Source: an uncultured bacterium
GTDB taxonomy: Bacteria > Cyanobacteriota > Vampirovibrionia > Gastranaerophilales > Gastranaerophilaceae
DNA: 6,294 nucleotides
Assembly (NCBI GenBank): GCA_900556295.1
Contig: USOK01000095.1
Location: 1 to 6,294, forward strand
Direction of reading: 5' to 3'
Every line of letters begins with the position of its first letter. The stretch's first letter is position 1. This document shows positions 1 to 5,634 of the stretch, piece by piece. The position numbers and the translations under genes are program-made. The notes below the pieces were generated by a model that worked only from the letters and a program-made list of their open reading frames with translations, was not told the DNA's origin and searched no databases.

Positions 1-153
1 ACGATGATCCAGATTTTCTACAATGCGCAGGGCATTTGCAACCGTTTCATGGCTTTTTTTACCTTTAATATTTACAACTGCACCAATTCCGCAGTTATCA
101 TGCTCAAATTCCGGGCGGTAAAGACCCTGCTGGTCATTTGCCACTTCTCTCAT
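1..153 (-). CDS. gltB: Glutamate synthase large subunit, N-terminal fragment (runs off left edge)
   Basis: The reverse strand reads 51 uninterrupted codons from an ATG at 153 to the window edge. The product begins [20 protein letters not shown], followed by [15 protein letters not shown] and ending VENLDHR. The EHDNCGIG segment is the hallmark N-terminus of the GltB class II (Ntn-type) glutamine amidotransferase domain. Cys21 would be the nucleophile, exposed by removal of a short propeptide, and the closing HR matches the start of the family HRGA motif. GltB, with GltD or ferredoxin, makes two glutamates from glutamine and 2-oxoglutarate in the cytoplasm, the main nitrogen-assimilation route. 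The start is supported by GAGG four bases upstream and by AAAGGA nine bases upstream. This stretch looks richer in G+C than the rest of the window. Everything after residue 51 lies outside, so it cannot be judged whether the gene is intact. Confidence 0.9.
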   Translation of the reverse strand, partial: MREVANDQQGLYRPEFEHDNCGIGAVVNIKGKKSHETVANALRIVENLDHR

Positions 154-172
154 ATTTCCTCATCCTTTCTAT

Positions 173-658
173 ATGGTCTTTCTTTCAATTTCTTTTTTGC
201 GTAACAACAATTTAAAACAAAATTCAGTACTATTTGACAGTTTTGTACCGGAATTTAATGCAAATTATCCTATCGAAAAATATTTTGATATGGAGCATTT
301 CAAAGAGGTTTATAAAGAACTTGAGAGCTTGAGTAAAAAATCTAACGTAAAAATCAGATTTTCCCCTAAGTTTGAATATGCAAAAAATCCACTCGAAAAG
401 ATTGAAGAATTCTTTAACACTCCGGCAGATAAACCTGTTAGCGAAATTTACAAGCCTTGTATGTACCCTTATTCAAACATGATGATTAATCCACAAGGCG
501 ATGTTTATCCATGCTTATCGCAAAAAATCGGCAACGTTAAAGACATGTCAATAAAAGAAGTATTTAATCTTCCGCATTACAGATGTTTTCGCAAAAACTT
601 GCGAGTGGCAAAGGTTTTCGGAGCCTGCCAAATGTGTTGTGAATTGTGCGTAAAATAA
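173..658 (+). pseudogene. Radical SAM/SPASM protein, 5'-truncated remnant (C-terminal half only)
   Basis: The open frame encodes 161 residues whose C-terminus is a clear SPASM-type auxiliary iron-sulfur cluster domain. Cys96, Gly109 and Cys114 give the C-x12-G-x4-C signature within a CMYPYSNMMINPQGDVYPC stretch. A terminal cluster with Cys138, Cys152, Cys155, Cys156 and Cys159 (ACQMCCELC) follows. Such enzymes are usually some 350 to 450 residues long and bind the catalytic 4Fe-4S cluster through an N-terminal CxxxCxxC. That motif and most of the TIM-barrel are absent here. The apparent ATG at 173 has no Shine-Dalgarno sequence and sits in the gltB leader. The first dozen or so residues look unrelated to the family, so the breakpoint probably lies between about 155 and 215. 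I read this as a gene that lost its front half by deletion or rearrangement. A functional SPASM-only protein or a misassembly are the alternatives. The substrate cannot be inferred. Confidence 0.72.
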
Positions 659-679
659 CACTTAAGTGCTCAATTTTTA

Positions 680-2467
680 TTAAGAACTAAACATCGTAAA
701 TACTTTTTCTACGTTCTTACTAATCAAGTTTTTAACCGTATCATATTCAGTTGTTAACGCAGACAATTCTGTATCAATGTTTTTCATCTTAAGTTCAAGA
801 GATTCCTCTTTATAGTTCAATTTTGATTTTTTAACATTGTATTCAGCCTCAGCCTGAGCAATTGCATCATCATCAGTAACTTCTGCAATATGACCGCTTG
901 CAGTATAATGACCTTGATAGAAGTAACCATCAGTGTTCAGAGATGAAATAAACAATTGGCCATTTTTCAAAGCATTGTTCAAATATGTTGGATCTTTCAC
1001 CATTTCTTGAATATTTTTATCAGAACAAGCACCATTCATACAAATTTGGTTATACAACATGTTATAAAAATCAGCATTCAAACTAGACTGTTCTGTCATT
1101 GCATTATCGTTTTTAAGAACAAAATAATAGGTCAAATCATCTGTTACATATTTACTGCCTTTGACAGATGTTTTATCAACATTATATCCTGCATCATAAC
1201 CATCTAATGCAATAGTAAAATTCGTTAAGAATGATTTAAGCATATTCGTCAAACTTACTGAAGAAACATTCTTATTGGATTTTGCAATAACGTTAGTATT
1301 ATCAGCAGAATTTATCGCACTTGAAACAGCTGCATAATTAGTGTTACCCTTAGTATCCTGAGCATAGTTTGCATTCAATTGCAACTTAGAAAACTCATAA
1401 GCTTGCTGTAATGCACTTTGAGAAGCGGCATCAACATTCAAGCCTTTTACATTAGTATTTTCACCTAAACCGAAACTTTCTGCCATTTTAGCAAGAACTT
1501 TTTCAGCAATAGCAGACATACCTGTAGCATCCATCATGCCTGTCATTTCATATTTTCCAGACAACAAGTCACCAAGAGTTAATTTTTCTATTTCAGCTTT
1601 TGACAAAGGATTGCCGGATTTTGTTATAATAAGTTTATCCTTAGTACCTCCGCTTGCACTGTCTTTATCGATATCTGATGGAGATACGGTTGTACAGAAT
1701 TTCGCATTAAATTCATCATCAGTAATCTTACCATTATTATCAGCATCCGCAAATAGAGAAGCTAAATTTAAAGCATAAATAGAATTACCATCAGCATCTT
1801 TTGCATTCTTCATATACGTAATGAATGTGTTAGTTGTCATTGCATTGGTCAAAGTTTTATCAATAATCTCTCCACCAACACCTGATTTTGTATATCCGGA
1901 AGTTCCGAGGTTAAAGATTGATTCTATGGTTGAAACATCCGCAACATTTTGAACACCTAATTGATACAAGAATGCGTTACGAGAACCATCATCTGTAGCT
2001 CCAGACATTTTATAACCGGTAATTTTTGTCGGATCCGCAGGATCTGTGACTTCTTGAAAGTCACCAGAAACAAGCAATTGTCGTTTTGTGCCGTCTGCAT
2101 TTTTGGCAACTGGATCTCCGTTTGCATCAATAATACCGGCATCCAGAGCAGCTTGGAACATACTGTCACTCAAAACAATTCTTCCTCGTGTATCTGTAAC
2201 CAAATATGGATCATACTCGTTAAGTGCAGATGGAGTCATCATTAATCCATAAGACAAATTGTAAATATCTCCAGTACCGTCACAGTTGTTATCCGCATCC
2301 CAAACAAGCTTAGTCGCACTCAAAGAATTCTGATATTCTTGAGCAGCCGCTTGCTGATCACGGGTAACAGAAAGTTTTTGCTGTGCAATTTGCATTGATT
2401 CAAATTCACAGTTCATCTTTCTTGATGTTATGGCTAAAAATCTCGCTTGTGAAGCCGCCAATCCCAT
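680..2467 (-). CDS. Large EF-hand-containing protein with flagellin-like termini (Gastranaerophilales-type MGLAASQARFL family)
   Basis: This is a 595-residue protein with no classical signal peptide or membrane segment. The N-terminal 55 residues (MGLAASQARFLAITSRKMNC, then a Gln-rich helix) and the C-terminal 60 residues are strongly helical. The C-terminal part is heptad-like, with LELKMKNIDTELSALTTEYD and an end of KNVEKVFTMFSS. This paired-helix layout resembles flagellin and hook-associated proteins, where the termini pack together in a filament. The middle is Asp/Asn/Ser/Thr-rich, as in surface-exposed modules, and contains a consensus calcium-binding EF-hand loop at residues 241-252 (DADNNGKITDDE) flanked by helix-like segments. 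A second Asp-rich stretch at 57-68 does not fit the consensus. I recall this N-terminus from a multi-copy family in gut Melainabacteria, but its function is unknown to me. The ATG start has AAAGGA 13 bases upstream, an unusually long spacing. The gene converges on the SPASM remnant with 21 bp between stops. Confidence 0.85.
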   Translation of the reverse strand: MGLAASQARFLAITSRKMNCEFESMQIAQQKLSVTRDQQAAAQEYQNSLSATKLVWDADNNCDGTGDIYNLSYGLMMTPSALNEYDPYLVTDTRGRIVLSDSMFQAALDAGIIDANGDPVAKNADGTKRQLLVSGDFQEVTDPADPTKITGYKMSGATDDGSRNAFLYQLGVQNVADVSTIESIFNLGTSGYTKSGVGGEIIDKTLTNAMTTNTFITYMKNAKDADGNSIYALNLASLFADADNNGKITDDEFNAKFCTTVSPSDIDKDSASGGTKDKLIITKSGNPLSKAEIEKLTLGDLLSGKYEMTGMMDATGMSAIAEKVLAKMAESFGLGENTNVKGLNVDAASQSALQQAYEFSKLQLNANYAQDTKGNTNYAAVSSAINSADNTNVIAKSNKNVSSVSLTNMLKSFLTNFTIALDGYDAGYNVDKTSVKGSKYVTDDLTYYFVLKNDNAMTEQSSLNADFYNMLYNQICMNGACSDKNIQEMVKDPTYLNNALKNGQLFISSLNTDGYFYQGHYTASGHIAEVTDDDAIAQAEAEYNVKKSKLNYKEESLELKMKNIDTELSALTTEYDTVKNLISKNVEKVFTMFSS

Positions 2468-2566
2468 TGTTGTAACGCTTTCCTTTCAATTTGTCTTAGT
2501 AACTTACATGTCTATTACTCGTATTAACGGCATTTTTAGTTCAAAACTTTAAAAATATCCAACGAG

Positions 2567-2590
2567 ATGTTACGAATTTGTAACATTATA
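2567..2590 (-). promoter_or_regulatory. TATAAT box overlapped by a 20-bp inverted repeat (candidate promoter-operator)
   Basis: On the minus strand a perfect TATAAT (2590 to 2585) is followed at once by an inverted repeat at 2586-2567 with 7-bp perfect arms, ATGTTAC and GTAACAT, around a 6-bp AT-rich centre. Four of the six centre bases also pair symmetrically. A repressor bound here would cover the -10 element and the transcription start of the 595-residue gene, whose ATG lies about 100 bp downstream. No good -35 sits at the right distance: the nearest TTGACT is only 6 bp from the TATAAT. The promoter call is therefore moderate. I do not assign a regulator. The arms do not match the TGTGA-N6-TCACA spacing of CRP or the GTA-N8-TAC of NtcA. 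Confidence 0.45.
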
Positions 2591-2599
2591 TTTTACAGT

Positions 2600-2633
2600 C
2601 AAATCAACTCTCCATCATCGGGAAGAGGATTTG
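2600..2633 (-). other. Imperfect hairpin at the 3' end of the phage operon (terminator-like without U-tract, or boundary site)
   Basis: CAAATC at 2600-2605 pairs with GATTTG at 2628-2633. Inside this, CTC and TCC (2608-2613) pair with GGA and GAG (2621-2627), with small bulges and a seven-base loop. The structure begins four bases after the stop codon of the last phage gene, where a terminator is expected. On the minus strand it is followed by ACTGTAAAATATAAT rather than a run of T, so it is not a standard intrinsic terminator. A second small stem (AGAGG/CCTCT, 2624-2638) overlaps it and is mutually exclusive with it. The stretch also carries a 9-bp direct repeat, TCAAATCAA, at 2599-2607 and 2642-2650. 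Confidence 0.35.
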
Positions 2634-2636
2634 CCT

Positions 2637-2867
2637 CTATTTCAAATCAATCAACAAGTCATAAATTTTATCAATCTTGTCTTTTATCTCTGAAAACTGC
2701 TCTTTTAAATCAATAAAACTATTCATTGTTACAAATTTTTCTTCTATCTCATCAATAATTTCTCTATGCTTCTTTTCCAATTGCTCTGGAGTAACAAAAA
2801 TTTTCTGCTGAACAAAAAACATCAAAACAACTATTATTATCGGAGAATATTCAATAAAATTTTCCAT
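2637..2867 (-). CDS. Small membrane-anchored coiled-coil phage protein
   Basis: This is a 76-residue protein. Residues 8-19 (SPIIIVVLMFFV) form a short hydrophobic segment running on to about residue 25, followed by an acidic and basic helix (about 27-76) with heptad spacing (EKKHREIIDEIEEKF, then IKDKIDKIYDLLIDL). The likely topology is one N-terminal membrane anchor with a soluble coiled coil. The frame extends 15 codons further upstream to 2912, overlapping the terminase end. I chose ATG 2867 because AAAGGAG lies five bases before it. It follows the large terminase by 26 bp and is the last gene of the block. Small single-span proteins near phage packaging genes are often lysis accessories (holin-like or inner-membrane spanin), which is possible here. 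However, there is no lysin gene in view, and the XhlA type has its membrane span at the other end. Function is unassigned. Confidence 0.75.
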   Translation of the reverse strand: MENFIEYSPIIIVVLMFFVQQKIFVTPEQLEKKHREIIDEIEEKFVTMNSFIDLKEQFSEIKDKIDKIYDLLIDLK

Positions 2868-2872
2868 TTCAA

Positions 2873-2879
2873 CTCCTTT
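2873..2879 (-). promoter_or_regulatory. Shine-Dalgarno AAAGGAG setting the start at 2867
   Basis: AAAGGAG reads on the minus strand from 2879 to 2873, five bases before ATG 2867. It lies inside the longer open frame that begins at 2912, and the upstream start has no comparable site. Confidence 0.75.
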
Positions 2880-2893
2880 CAAAACTTTCCAAT

Positions 2894-4183
2894 TTACAAA
2901 GTTATCGGCCAATAAAAATCTACTAAATACGACGCTGCATCCATCGGGTGTGACAAAAATTTCAACTCCTTAGACTGCTTAATTTGGCTATATGTCGGAA
3001 TATCAATTTTTGATGATCCTTCTTTGTATTTTAAGTTATAAATGTTATAGAGCAATTTTTCACATTTCGGATCGACAAAAAGACAAACTTCCCCATCTGC
3101 ACTTTTTACCTTTGAATTAAATGCCATAATTCTATTCTTTATTGGCGGGTTGAAAGCTTTTATTCTGATTTCCACATCATAGCCATATTGCAAAAGTTTT
3201 TTCTTAATTATTACATAATTGGTATATTCACTTGTGCAACTTCTGTTATCGCCAGAAGCATCGCCGTTTACAATAACTTTAGCTTTGTGGTTTGGATAAC
3301 GGCGATAAAACTCATCACACGCTTTTGAAGTCGTTGTATTTTCCATCGCAATTTCGTCAAAATAAAACACCTTGTCATCTGTCTTATGCGCAAACACCCA
3401 ACACATCGGATCAACGTTAAAATCACACGAAATATGTAAATCCATATCCGGCTGATAGGTTATGTTTTTGACATTTTTATCAGTGAAATCTTTTATAACC
3501 AAACCTTTGTTATATTCCCCATTTTCAGCTAACACAAAAATTTTATAATACTGTTCGTCATAAATTTTCTTCAATTCATCACAAAAACCATCAGGCAAAT
3601 AGACGTTCTGAGACGTTGGAGCAGAAATCAAACGATAATTTGGAGCACTGTTTTCAACAAATGTTTTGTATACCCAACCTCTATGCATCTCCGGATTTGT
3701 ATGTCCAAATATTCTATACGTAAAATTTTTCCACTCTTTTTTTGTTCGCTGACGCATACGCCCCAAAAGCATTTTAAACGTATCATAAGGAATATCAGAC
3801 ATTTCTTCTATCTCAACAAAACCCAAGTTCAAAGACTTCAACTTATTTGGTTCATCAAAATGTCTAAAAAGAATTTCTGACCCGTTTTTGAATACAAGTT
3901 TCTGCAAAGAGGAGGACCACTCATAATCTCGGCCTTCTACCAAACCAAAGTTCTCAAGATGCTCAAAATATGTCTGCAAAGTAGTATCTCTAACCAAAGT
4001 GTATGTTTGAGCACCAACCAACCCTCGAATGCCCGCAAATTTTATAGCCAACAAAATTCCAAGCAACGAACCTGCAAAAGTTTTTCCTGACCCATAACCT
4101 CCCTGATATACTGCTACGTCAAGAGAATAATCGTGCGGAATTTCTAAAAAATCCCGCTGTGCTTTTAGCAATTTATATAACAT
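2894..4183 (-). CDS. terL: Phage terminase large subunit (ATPase-nuclease packaging motor)
   Basis: This 429-residue protein, a usual length for TerL, carries the complete set of motifs. Walker A is GGYGSGKT at residues 28-35. A Walker B-like FVEIEE lies at 122-127 with the catalytic glutamate following the hydrophobic strand, and the coupling motif GHTNP is at 160-164. The RNase H-like nuclease domain shows Asp254 (SCDFNVDP), Asp308 (NGDASGD) and Asp415 (SHPMDAASY), with FDE near 275-277 as an additional acidic patch. The enzyme docks on the portal, pumps DNA into the prohead using ATP and cuts the concatemer. The motif spacing resembles the PBSX/Terminase_3 group (inference). The frame can be extended four codons to a GTG at 4195, but that GTG lies within the ribosome site for ATG 4183, so I prefer the ATG. 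It sits 17 bp after the hydrolase gene, suggesting co-transcription. All key residues are present, so it looks functional. Confidence 0.95.
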   Translation of the reverse strand: MLYKLLKAQRDFLEIPHDYSLDVAVYQGGYGSGKTFAGSLLGILLAIKFAGIRGLVGAQTYTLVRDTTLQTYFEHLENFGLVEGRDYEWSSSLQKLVFKNGSEILFRHFDEPNKLKSLNLGFVEIEEMSDIPYDTFKMLLGRMRQRTKKEWKNFTYRIFGHTNPEMHRGWVYKTFVENSAPNYRLISAPTSQNVYLPDGFCDELKKIYDEQYYKIFVLAENGEYNKGLVIKDFTDKNVKNITYQPDMDLHISCDFNVDPMCWVFAHKTDDKVFYFDEIAMENTTTSKACDEFYRRYPNHKAKVIVNGDASGDNRSCTSEYTNYVIIKKKLLQYGYDVEIRIKAFNPPIKNRIMAFNSKVKSADGEVCLFVDPKCEKLLYNIYNLKYKEGSSKIDIPTYSQIKQSKELKFLSHPMDAASYLVDFYWPITL

Positions 4184-4187
4184 AAAA

Positions 4188-4193
4188 CTCTCC
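4188..4193 (-). promoter_or_regulatory. Shine-Dalgarno GGAGAG setting the terminase start at 4183
   Basis: GGAGAG reads on the minus strand from 4193 to 4188, four bases before ATG 4183. It overlaps the alternative GTG start codon at 4195, which argues against that GTG being used. Confidence 0.65.
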
Positions 4194-4200
4194 ACTAATT

Positions 4201-5034
4201 CTATTTTTTTATTGGAACATGATTTCCGTTAATTGTAACCCATTTAAAGTTTTCAGAACTTATATTATTTTGAGCAAGTCTTTTATCAATCTCTTTTTCA
4301 TAAACCCTAAATAAGTCAGACGGCATTTCTCCTATTTCTTTTCGACTTATTCTTTTTTCTGAAATTTTATCAATGAATACTGGGTGAGTTTTCTTATAAT
4401 AATTTACTGGCACTGCATTATTACAATCACCCATACGATTAATACTGTGTGCTTGAATTGAACCAAATGGAGTTTTAGACATGAATTGATTTTGCGTACT
4501 TGGCGTGATATATGTTTCACCAACATTGGCTCTGAGTTTTGAAACAGGATCATGTGCATCTCGATAGTTAAGAATTTGACCATCAGAAATTTTTGACATA
4601 TCAATGTGCTTTTTACTTATTCCATAAGCATTAAATGTTATAATTTTAAACCCTTTTTCAATCCCAACTTTTGTTGCTTCCGTTCCACCTTCAGAATGTC
4701 CAATTAATATTGTATTTTCAAGCTTTAAACCATGAGTTCGTTGCATTTTTGTTGCAAACTTTTCAGCTTTGCGAATTTGCTTATTATCTCCAGTTATAGC
4801 CATCTGAATATTCGCCACATGATCTTTATAATTCCATTTATCAGTTCCAACAAAACATAATGCATATTCTCCATCTTTTTCATACAAAATCCCTTTAAAA
4901 TTTGTACCTTTGTCATATTCTCCATCAACTTTTGTCCAGCCATTTGATGTAACAGATCCATTTTTCATTTTAACCATTTTATTGGCTTCTGAACACAAAA
5001 TTTTATAAGCATTTGCGTTAATTTTTCTCTCCAT
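4201..5034 (-). CDS. Alpha/beta hydrolase, class 3 lipase-like, with C-terminal WVTINGNHVPI tag
   Basis: This 277-residue protein has the fold signatures of a lipase-like alpha/beta hydrolase. The oxyanion region is CFVGTDKW (60-67). The nucleophile elbow is ILIGHSEGG (109-117) with Ser114, the acid is probably Asp162 in DAHDPVS, and the base is probably His196 in QAHSINRM. Order and spacing match class 3 lipases, including the DPV around the acid. A polar, helix-rich region (about 215-260) follows, and the protein ends in KWVTINGNHVPIKK. I recall similar short ends on other phage-encoded morphogenesis and effector proteins, but this needs a search. There is no signal peptide or membrane span, so it is either cytoplasmic or carried by the virion. 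ATG 5034 was chosen over ATG 5055 because AAAGGAAG precedes it by five bases, whereas ATG 5055 lies just after the terminator and has no ribosome site. Substrate unknown. It could be a phospholipase-type effector, a lysis aid or a virion enzyme. Confidence 0.8.
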   Translation of the reverse strand: MERKINANAYKILCSEANKMVKMKNGSVTSNGWTKVDGEYDKGTNFKGILYEKDGEYALCFVGTDKWNYKDHVANIQMAITGDNKQIRKAEKFATKMQRTHGLKLENTILIGHSEGGTEATKVGIEKGFKIITFNAYGISKKHIDMSKISDGQILNYRDAHDPVSKLRANVGETYITPSTQNQFMSKTPFGSIQAHSINRMGDCNNAVPVNYYKKTHPVFIDKISEKRISRKEIGEMPSDLFRVYEKEIDKRLAQNNISSENFKWVTINGNHVPIKK

Positions 5035-5039
5035 CTTTA

Positions 5040-5047
5040 CTTCCTTT
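5040..5047 (-). promoter_or_regulatory. Shine-Dalgarno AAAGGAAG setting the hydrolase start at 5034
   Basis: AAAGGAAG reads on the minus strand from 5047 to 5040, five bases before ATG 5034. The upstream in-frame ATG at 5055 directly follows the terminator T-tract and has no such site. A TGT-TTTAAT extended -10-like sequence just upstream (TTTAAT at 5059 to 5054) could start a transcript right at this site, but this is weak. Confidence 0.7.
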
Positions 5048-5062
5048 CTTTGCATTAAAACA

Positions 5063-5087
5063 AAAACCGCTTTTATTAAGCGGTTTT
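5063..5087 (-). terminator. Intrinsic (Rho-independent) terminator
   Basis: There is a perfect 10-bp stem, AAAACCGCTT paired with AAGCGGTTTT, with a 5-base loop. On the minus strand it is followed by TGTTTT, so the stem's last Ts and these bases form the U-rich tail. It lies 30 bp after the stop of the TonB-C-like gene and 28 bp before the hydrolase ATG, so it should end most transcripts coming from that gene. On the plus strand only four Ts follow the GC core, so it is weaker in that direction. Confidence 0.85.
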
Positions 5088-5116
5088 AATTAAATATACT
5101 TCTTTACTATTCATAA

Positions 5117-5581
5117 TTACTTTTTCAAATCAACATCTATTAAATAAATATCTCGATAAGCATTCGCCCCAACAGAAATCTCAATATTATCATGTTTCTG
5201 ATATCCTAAATAAACAGAAAACATAATACTTTCTTCATTCATCCCGTCATAAAAAGGGATTGGTTTCACCGATAATATTACATCCTTTACAATACTATCA
5301 AAATAATCATTTTGATAAATAGAATGCTTCATATCAGCAATATCGCCATCTTTAGACACCACGAAATAATAACTTGCTCCCCAACCTCTACGATGGTATT
5401 TGTTTTTCATTTTTGCTTTAAACGCTTTTTTTAGCAACTCAGCGTAATCTTCACAATACCCCCAATGTATTGGAGAGTTTTCCTTGGTTACTGAAATCCC
5501 CATACCACGTGGAGGAAGTTCTTCTGCAAATACAGTTAATGGGAACAACAAGAATAGTAATAAAATAATTAGTTTCTTCAT
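5117..5581 (-). CDS. Secreted small protein with TonB C-terminal-like domain
   Basis: This 154-residue protein starts with a textbook signal peptide: KK at residues 2-3, a hydrophobic core at 4-18, and a likely cleavage after VFA (17-19). The mature part resembles a TonB C-terminal domain. It has a helix (about 43-58), a strand YYFVVSKDGDIADM (71-84), a helix with FDSIVKDVILSV (94-105), then PIPF and a closing strand SIMFSVYLGY (118-127). This matches the family pattern of strand, DG turn, small helix, PFP-like loop and strand. TonB proteins need an N-terminal membrane anchor and Pro-rich linker, and both are missing here. A role in energy transfer is therefore unlikely, and a periplasmic protein of unknown function is the safer call. 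No ribosome site precedes the ATG. A TGGTAGAAT extended -10-like motif ends only six bases upstream. Placed between portal and terminase and closed by its own terminator, it looks like a phage moron. Confidence 0.7.
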   Translation of the reverse strand: MKKLIILLLFLLFPLTVFAEELPPRGMGISVTKENSPIHWGYCEDYAELLKKAFKAKMKNKYHRRGWGASYYFVVSKDGDIADMKHSIYQNDYFDSIVKDVILSVKPIPFYDGMNEESIMFSVYLGYQKHDNIEISVGANAYRDIYLIDVDLKK

Positions 5582-5587
5582 TCTTTA

Positions 5588-5596
5588 ATTCTACCA
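5588..5596 (-). promoter_or_regulatory. Possible extended -10 promoter element for the TonB-C-like gene
   Basis: TGG-TAGAAT reads on the minus strand from 5596 to 5588, fitting the extended -10 form TGn-TATAAT with one mismatch. It ends six bases before the ATG at 5581, so a transcript starting from it would be leaderless or nearly so, which agrees with the missing Shine-Dalgarno. There is no recognisable -35. In AT-rich DNA such matches arise by chance, so this is tentative. Confidence 0.25.
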
Positions 5597-5634
5597 AAAA
5601 TTAGCCATTTGTATATAATACTTTTGACTATTTT

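Noticed and set aside
4..204. Plus-strand open frame of 66 codons at the left edge
   Set aside because: It is the shadow of gltB on the opposite strand, which has clear family motifs; the plus frame has no ribosome site and no recognisable domain.
227..248. Two GTAC tetranucleotides upstream of gltB as an NtcA-type (GTA-N8-TAC) site
   Set aside because: The spacing does not give GTA-N8-TAC; the nearest match ends in TCA instead of TAC.
656..682. CACTTAAGTG palindrome between the convergent SPASM remnant and the 595-residue gene as a shared terminator
   Set aside because: The palindrome has no GC-rich stem or workable loop; only a three-base stem around TTAA would form.
956..2245. Several 65- to 95-codon open frames opposite or out of phase with the 595-residue gene
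   Set aside because: They are rich in Cys, Ile, His and Ser as expected from antisense of an Asp/Asn-rich gene, and none has a ribosome site or a domain.
5073..5114. 12-codon minus-strand mini-ORF (MNSKEVYLIKTA) ending inside the terminator stem, as a leader peptide for attenuation
   Set aside because: It has no Shine-Dalgarno, no repeated regulatory codons and no alternative antiterminator pairing that I could find; chance is the simpler explanation.
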